A stretch of DNA of 64,000 nt from Streptomyces sp. LX-29 (lineage in GTDB: Bacteria; Actinomycetota; Actinomycetes; Streptomycetales; Streptomycetaceae): assembly GCF_029541745.1 (NCBI RefSeq), contig NZ_CP089746.1, positions 2,232,001-2,296,000 on the forward strand, in the 5' to 3' direction. Below are positions 60,168-64,000 of this stretch, one piece after another. The position numbers and the translations under genes are program-made. Under the pieces are notes generated by a model. It saw only the letters and a list, made by a program, of their open reading frames with translations, was not told the DNA's origin and ran no database searches. How positions within the stretch are numbered: position 1 is the stretch's first letter; each line of letters starts with the position of its first letter.

Positions 60168-60947
60168 CTACAGGTCACGGTCGTAGAACGGCCGCACCCG
60201 CTCGCGGATCCAGTCGCCGACCGGATCCCGCGTGACGTCCAGCAGCACCAGCTGGACCGGCCAGGGGACGGCGATGGCGCCGAGCGCGCGGCCGAGCGCG
60301 TCCACCACCTGCGCCTGGACCTCCGGGGAGGGCTGGTCCACCTCGACGCCGACGAAGAGCGCGGGGTCCTGACCCTCCACGCTGGCCAGTGCGCGGCGCG
60401 CGGTGCGGACCCCGCCCAGCGCGGCGAACTCCAGCCCGGCGGCGGCCAGGAAGTCCACCGGCTCGTCCTGCCAGTCGGGCTCGAAGAGCCGCACCCGGCC
60501 GCCGGTGGCCGGGCCGTCCAGCTCGCCGCGGCCCGCGCGGCACAGTTCGGCCACGGCGGGCGGCGGCAGCGGCGCGCCGACCGCGCCGCCCGGGTTGAGC
60601 GCGATGCCGACCTGCGGCGGCAGGCCGCGCGCGAACTCCACGGCCGGGGCCACGGCGAACGACAGATGGGTGCCGGCGACGCGCAGGAACTCCTGTTCGG
60701 AGGTGAACACCGGGACGTAGACCTGGCCTTCCAGATCCACGGTGGGCAGGTCGAGGTCGGCGCTGGCGGGGCCGCCGCCGTTCGGCAGCGGGACCCACAG
60801 ATGACTGCGGCTCAGGACCTCGAGGATGCGGGCGCCCGCGTCGGGCACGCCGAGCGAGGCGGCGAGCACCTCTTCGAGCTCATTGCCGGGGAAGGCGCCG
60901 TCCAGCGATGCGGGCGCGTGCTGCCCGTAGTGCTCCGGGATGCTCAT
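60168..60947 (-). CDS. SseB-domain protein, copy 2
   Basis: This 259-residue soluble protein has the SseB pattern: NELEEVLAASLGVPDAGARI, VYVPVFTSEQEFLRVAGTHL, and LPPQVGIALNPGGAVGAPLP with the family VNPxG-type core. It ends DWIRERVRPFYDRDL, the same closing motif as copy 1, 121 bases downstream. ATG 60947 was preferred to a TTG three codons earlier. The two genes are probably an operon and the products may act as a pair. Confidence 0.82.
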   Translation of the reverse strand: MSIPEHYGQHAPASLDGAFPGNELEEVLAASLGVPDAGARILEVLSRSHLWVPLPNGGGPASADLDLPTVDLEGQVYVPVFTSEQEFLRVAGTHLSFAVAPAVEFARGLPPQVGIALNPGGAVGAPLPPPAVAELCRAGRGELDGPATGGRVRLFEPDWQDEPVDFLAAAGLEFAALGGVRTARRALASVEGQDPALFVGVEVDQPSPEVQAQVVDALGRALGAIAVPWPVQLVLLDVTRDPVGDWIRERVRPFYDRDL

Positions 60948-61164
60948 GTCGTCCAACCGCCGTCTCGTCCAACCTGCAGAGGCACCCTAACGGCTGCGCG
61001 CTCGGCGGCGGCCGGCGACCACCCGTTTTCTCGGCGAAACCGCAGGTCGCGGGGCGCACCGCGGCAAGGTGAGGCAATACCCGGGGTAGCCGTCGAGTTG
61101 CGGACGGTGAGTGGCGGGCCCAGCGTGGAGACGCCCGATCGACACAGCGAAGGGATCTGCCCTC

Positions 61165-61944
61165 ATGCACGTCAACAAGGTGACCTCCATCGCCATAGCG
61201 GCCGCCGTCTGCGGATCGCTCGCCATGGTCAGCATCGGCCCGGCCGTCGCCGCCACGCACGCCGCGGAACGGGTCTCCGCGGTCGCGCCGGCGCCCGACC
61301 CACAGGACTCGGCGCGCATGACGATGCAGAAGCTGGCCGAGCTGCGGATGCTGGGCGTCGAGATCACCACCAAGGCCCGGGCCAAGAACCCGAACATGGC
61401 CGAGCTCAAGCAGCTCCAGGCGCGCATGAAGACCACCGCGGACGAGATGCTCGCGGCGATCAAGCAGACCGCGGGTTCCAAGGCGACGACCACCGCGGCC
61501 GACCCCATCCAGGACGTCAAGGACCTGCTGGCCCAACTGACCGACCACGTCACCCAGGCGATCACCGCGCTGACCAACCTGGACCTGGCCGGTCTCACCA
61601 CGGCGGTCACGGCGATCCTGGACGACCTGGCCGAGCTGGTGGTGGCGGTGCCGAAGATGCTGACCGCGCTGCCGGTCCCGGTGCCACCGCTTCCTCCGTT
61701 CCCCCTCCCGCTGCCCCTGCCGCTGGAGGACGATTCGGACACCGGGGCGGAGGACAGCCCGGACCACTCCGTGGAGGACGCGGAGGACCAGGCGGAGGAG
61801 GACGCGGTCATCAGACCCGAACGACCGCAGACGCCCGGTCAGCCGCAGATGCCCGGCCAGCCGCAGACGCCCGGCCAGCCGGGGCAGCAGCAGCCTCAAC
61901 TTCCGGAGAGGCCGACGCTGCCGGAGAAGCCGAAGATGTCCTGA
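61165..61944 (+). CDS. Secreted helical/proline-rich protein, unrecognised
   Basis: This is a 259-residue protein with a Sec signal peptide (VTSIAIAAAVCGSLAMVSIG, cleavage after AVA near residue 30). An amphipathic helical region spans about 45-170 (rich in Lys, Ala, Met, Leu and Thr), with a Pro/Leu run VPVPPLPPFPLPLPLPL near 172-190. An acidic segment follows, then a QTPGQPQMPGQPQTPGQ repeat tail rich in Pro and Gln. No known domain was recognised. It may be a surface or spore-coat component; that is inference only. ATG 61165 lies after AAGGGATC. Confidence 0.75.
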   Translation: MHVNKVTSIAIAAAVCGSLAMVSIGPAVAATHAAERVSAVAPAPDPQDSARMTMQKLAELRMLGVEITTKARAKNPNMAELKQLQARMKTTADEMLAAIKQTAGSKATTTAADPIQDVKDLLAQLTDHVTQAITALTNLDLAGLTTAVTAILDDLAELVVAVPKMLTALPVPVPPLPPFPLPLPLPLEDDSDTGAEDSPDHSVEDAEDQAEEDAVIRPERPQTPGQPQMPGQPQTPGQPGQQQPQLPERPTLPEKPKMS

Positions 61945-61979
61945 GCGGTGCACACCACCGCGCCGGACCGGCGCCCCAG

Positions 61980-62022
61980 CGCGTCCGGAGGGAGCGGCAC
62001 CCCGCCGCCCTCTCCGGACGCG
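61980..62022 (+). terminator. Terminator of the secreted-protein gene
   Basis: A perfect 11-base stem CGCGTCCGGAG (61980-61990) / CTCCGGACGCG (62012-62022) with a G/C-rich 21-base loop lies 35 bases beyond the stop. It also serves the oppositely directed ATPase gene, which ends at 62124. Confidence 0.7.
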
Positions 62023-62123
62023 CCTCGCCGTCCGGCCACCGGCCATGGCCGCGGCTCGTGCGTCGGGCCGTCCGGCGCCGAGACCGGCACCCGCCCCGGG
62101 GCGCGCCCGGTCGAGGTCCGCGC

Positions 62124-62843
62124 TCAGTCGAAGCCGATGGTCTCCAGCGCGTCCACGGCCGCGCGGTCCAGCAGCACCGCGGAGGAGCAGCCGTGCGGGG
62201 GCCGGCCGACCTCCGCCGCTTCGAGCAGCCGTGCCATCGCGCGCCGGTGCCGCCCGAAGGCGTAACCGGAGACCGCGCGGCCGCGCGCGCTCTGCCCGGC
62301 CAACGCCACCGCGGGTGACACGTCCAGCAGCACCGCGTGCAGCCGGCGGCCCTGCCGCCGCGCGCGCCGGGCCAGCCAGCGGCGCACCCACACCAGCTGG
62401 CCGCAGTCGTGCACCACCACGCTGGCGCCGGAGCGCACCGCGCGGCGCAGCCGGGCGTAGTGCGCGCAGCGCACCAGGGGGCGGTAGACCACGTACGGCA
62501 GCCAGTCGGGCAGCCGGCGCTGCCAGCGTTCGCGGGTGTCCTGCGAGTCCACCCGGCAGACGGCCTCGCCGCGCAGGTCCAGGCCGGCCACGGTCCGCTT
62601 CATCAGGGTGCTCTTGCCGCTGCCCGGCAGCCCGGAGGCGACGACGAGGTCACCGGCCGGGTAGCGCAGCTCCCGGGCGGGGTGCCCGGCGCGCAGGTCG
62701 TGGACGGCCGCTCCCCGGCCCGGTCTGACGGTGCGCCCCCCGTGGCGCGCGGGTGTTCGGCCCGGGGACAGAGGGGTGTCCGCGGTCGTGGTCTGGTCCG
62801 AACGGTGCCCCTGCACGGTGATCGACCTCCAAGGTCCGTTCAC
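62124..62843 (-). CDS. P-loop ATPase/kinase-like protein
   Basis: This 239-residue protein has a Walker A motif DLVVASGLPGSGKSTLMKRT near residues 66-83 and a downstream SGASVVVHDCGQLVWVRRWL block typical of small AAA/zeta-toxin-like kinases. The first 50 residues are hydrophilic. Likely roles are phosphorylation or another ATP-dependent act on a small molecule or protein; the target is unknown. The GTG at 62843 may not be the true start: TTGACA on the minus strand lies only 18 bases upstream, and a GTG at 62819-62823 is possible. It is divergent from gcvT. Confidence 0.75.
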   Translation of the reverse strand: MNGPWRSITVQGHRSDQTTTADTPLSPGRTPARHGGRTVRPGRGAAVHDLRAGHPARELRYPAGDLVVASGLPGSGKSTLMKRTVAGLDLRGEAVCRVDSQDTRERWQRRLPDWLPYVVYRPLVRCAHYARLRRAVRSGASVVVHDCGQLVWVRRWLARRARRQGRRLHAVLLDVSPAVALAGQSARGRAVSGYAFGRHRRAMARLLEAAEVGRPPHGCSSAVLLDRAAVDALETIGFD

Positions 62844-63002
62844 GTCCGCCTACCCGAAGAGTGTCAAGCAAAGGTAATGACGGACAAGGCGGTCTCCGGG
62901 GACCGTGGCAGATCGCACCCGGGTGGGGGGTTCCCTTCACGCTCATACGTGCGATGATGTGCGCGCAGCTCAACCGCAACTCCATACCGGCCGCATGAAT
63001 CC

Positions 63003-63230
63003 GCGCGGGAGAGTCCCCGGCCCGGCCGTCCGTGCCGCGCACCGGGGCGCCGAAGGAGCAAGCCTCCCTTGAATCTCTCAGGCACCGATACCGCGTGGGC
63101 GAGGCAGATCTGAAAAGCGAGCCGCCGCCGTGGCTCCGCCGAAGGTGCAAGCCGGACCCCTCCGTACGCGTCGCTTCGCGTTCGACCGGGTCACGGTGAA
63201 GCTCTCAGGTTCCGATGACAGATGGGGAGA
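63003..63230 (+). ncRNA. Tandem glycine riboswitch upstream of gcvT
   Basis: Two glycine-type aptamers stand in a row. The first has GCGCCGAAGGAGCAAG (from 63047) and CTCTCAGGCACCGATACC. The second has CGCCGAAGGTGCAAGCC (from about 63137) and CTCTCAGGTTCCGATGACAG with GATGGGGAG at 63221-63229. The conserved GAAGG(A/T)GCAA and CTCTCAGG blocks are diagnostic. Glycine should activate expression of the glycine cleavage genes. Boundaries are approximate. Glycine riboswitches of gcv genes are known in Streptomyces. Confidence 0.92.
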
Positions 63231-63244
63231 AGTCACCGACGCCA

Positions 63245-63259
63245 CTCCTCGCCTGGGAG
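63245..63259 (+). promoter_or_regulatory. Ribosome-site hairpin, possible riboswitch expression platform
   Basis: CTCC (63245-63248) pairs with GGAG (63256-63259) across a 7-base loop. GGGAG is the ribosome site for gcvT, 9 bases before its ATG. The helix can therefore hide the ribosome site, and ligand-dependent rearrangement of the second aptamer end (GGGGAGAAG) could free it. Confidence 0.5.
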
Positions 63260-63268
63260 CAACGAACC

Positions 63269-64000
63269 ATGACCGACGCCCCACGTCTCACCGCACTCGA
63301 CGCACTGCACCGCGCGCTCGGCGCGACCATGACCGACTTCGCCGGCTGGGACATGCCGCTGCGCTACGGCAGCGAGCGTGACGAGCACAACGCGGTGCGC
63401 ACCCACGCGGGGCTCTTCGACCTCTCGCACATGGGCGAGATCACCCTCACCGGCCCGCAGGCCGGGCAGGCGCTGGACTACGCCCTGGTGGGCCACCTGT
63501 CGGCGCTGGCCGTCGGCCGCGCCCGCTACACCATGATCTGCGACGCCGAGGGCGGCATCCTCGACGACCTGATCGTCTACCGCCTCGGCGACGAGGAGTA
63601 CATGGTCGTCGCCAACGCCTCCAACGCCCAGGTGGTGCTGGACGCGCTGACCGAGCGGGCGGCCGGCTTCGACACCGTGGTGCGGGACGACCGGGACGCC
63701 TACGCGCTGATCGCGGTGCAGGGTCCGGAGTCCCCCGGCATCCTGAAGCAGCTGACCGACGCCGACCTGGACGGACTGAAGTACTACGCGGGCCTGCCGG
63801 GCACCGTCGCCGGCGTCTCCGTGCTGATCGCGCGGACCGGCTACACCGGCGAGGACGGCTTCGAGCTGTTCGTGGCGCCGGCCGACGCGGAGCGGCTGTG
63901 GCAGGCGCTGACCGAGGCGGGCGCGGACGCCGGCCTGGTGCCCTGCGGGCTGTCCTGCCGGGACACGCTGCGCCTGGAGGCGGGCATGCCGCTGTACGGG
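63269..64000 (+). CDS. gcvT: Glycine cleavage system aminomethyltransferase (T protein), 5' part
   Basis: GcvT transfers the methylene group from the aminomethyl-lipoyl H protein to tetrahydrofolate, releasing ammonia. The first 244 codons are in the window and run off the end. Diagnostic stretches are MTDFAGWDMPLRYGSERDEH, AGLFDLSHMGEITLTGP, ARYTMICDAEGGILDDLIVY, and the folate-binding Asp and Arg region with ARTGYTGEDGFELFV. ATG 63269 follows GGGAG by nine bases. A glycine riboswitch controls it. The downstream gcvH/glyA, usual in Streptomyces, would be beyond the window. Confidence 0.95.
   Translation, partial: MTDAPRLTALDALHRALGATMTDFAGWDMPLRYGSERDEHNAVRTHAGLFDLSHMGEITLTGPQAGQALDYALVGHLSALAVGRARYTMICDAEGGILDDLIVYRLGDEEYMVVANASNAQVVLDALTERAAGFDTVVRDDRDAYALIAVQGPESPGILKQLTDADLDGLKYYAGLPGTVAGVSVLIARTGYTGEDGFELFVAPADAERLWQALTEAGADAGLVPCGLSCRDTLRLEAGMPLYG

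Noticed and set aside
62860..62868. TTGACA on the minus strand as promoter of the P-loop ATPase at 62843
   Set aside because: A 17-base spacer would place the -10 on the start codon with no good hexamer; either the start is further downstream or the match is chance.

Overview
The window is high-GC actinobacterial chromosome, almost certainly Streptomyces. The signs are strongly G/C-biased third codon positions, many GTG starts, GTGA stop/start overlaps, very short intergenic spacers, and a gene order that, from memory, follows the Streptomyces core segment around SCO5472-SCO5516 of S. coelicolor (gcvT, dpp operon, cysteine desulfurase, mnmA, MetE-like, ligA, rmdB, gatCAB, ilvBNC, serA). No rRNA, tRNA, prophage, transposase or CRISPR was seen. 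Both ends cut genes: a MerR regulator at base 1 and gcvT at base 64000.

Bases 1-6.5 kb are an accessory-looking block. It holds a MerR gene fragment, a divergent TetR/DHA2 exporter pair, a Tat-exported serine hydrolase with an altered active-site motif, a dispersed repeat, and a second TetR/exporter operon. Bases 6.7-12.5 kb, all on the minus strand, are branched-chain amino acid and serine biosynthesis: ilvB-ilvN-ilvC and serA. A complete transcription attenuator with a 13-residue leader peptide precedes ilvB. Upstream of it (12.5-15.5 kb) is a membrane c-di-GMP signalling protein with an intact GGDEF and a degenerate EAL domain, with a BldD-like box in front.

Bases 15.9-25.4 kb hold a D-2-hydroxyacid dehydrogenase divergent from an aldo/keto reductase, a sugar-dehydrogenase lipoprotein, two small Streptomyces-type proteins, a large LuxR-type ATPase regulator and an MMPL transporter. 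Bases 25.6-32.3 kb look like an inserted cluster: a translationally coupled peptide-type ABC importer without ATPases, a divergent ROK regulator and an M81 (MlrC-like) metallopeptidase, plausibly import and breakdown of an unusual peptide.

Bases 32.4-42.6 kb return to the core: gatC-gatA-small membrane protein-gatB, an rmdB-type GGDEF/EAL protein, an 850-base repeat-rich spacer, ligA and a MetE-like protein. Bases 42.6-47.2 kb hold an exporter/MarR/SDR group with a clear double MarR operator, a Uma2 protein and a PASTA lipoprotein. Bases 47.3-52.5 kb hold mnmA, a membrane protein, a Tat amidase, a cysteine desulfurase and a TRIC-type channel. Bases 52.6-58.8 kb are a complete five-gene oligopeptide ABC operon. 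The last part has two SseB-domain proteins, a secreted proline-rich protein, a P-loop ATPase, and a tandem glycine riboswitch driving gcvT.

The features most worth follow-up are the repeat element present in inverted orientation at about 4.0 kb and 38.8 kb, the 102-base tandem array beside its second copy, the peptide-import/M81/ROK cluster, and several unassigned operators.
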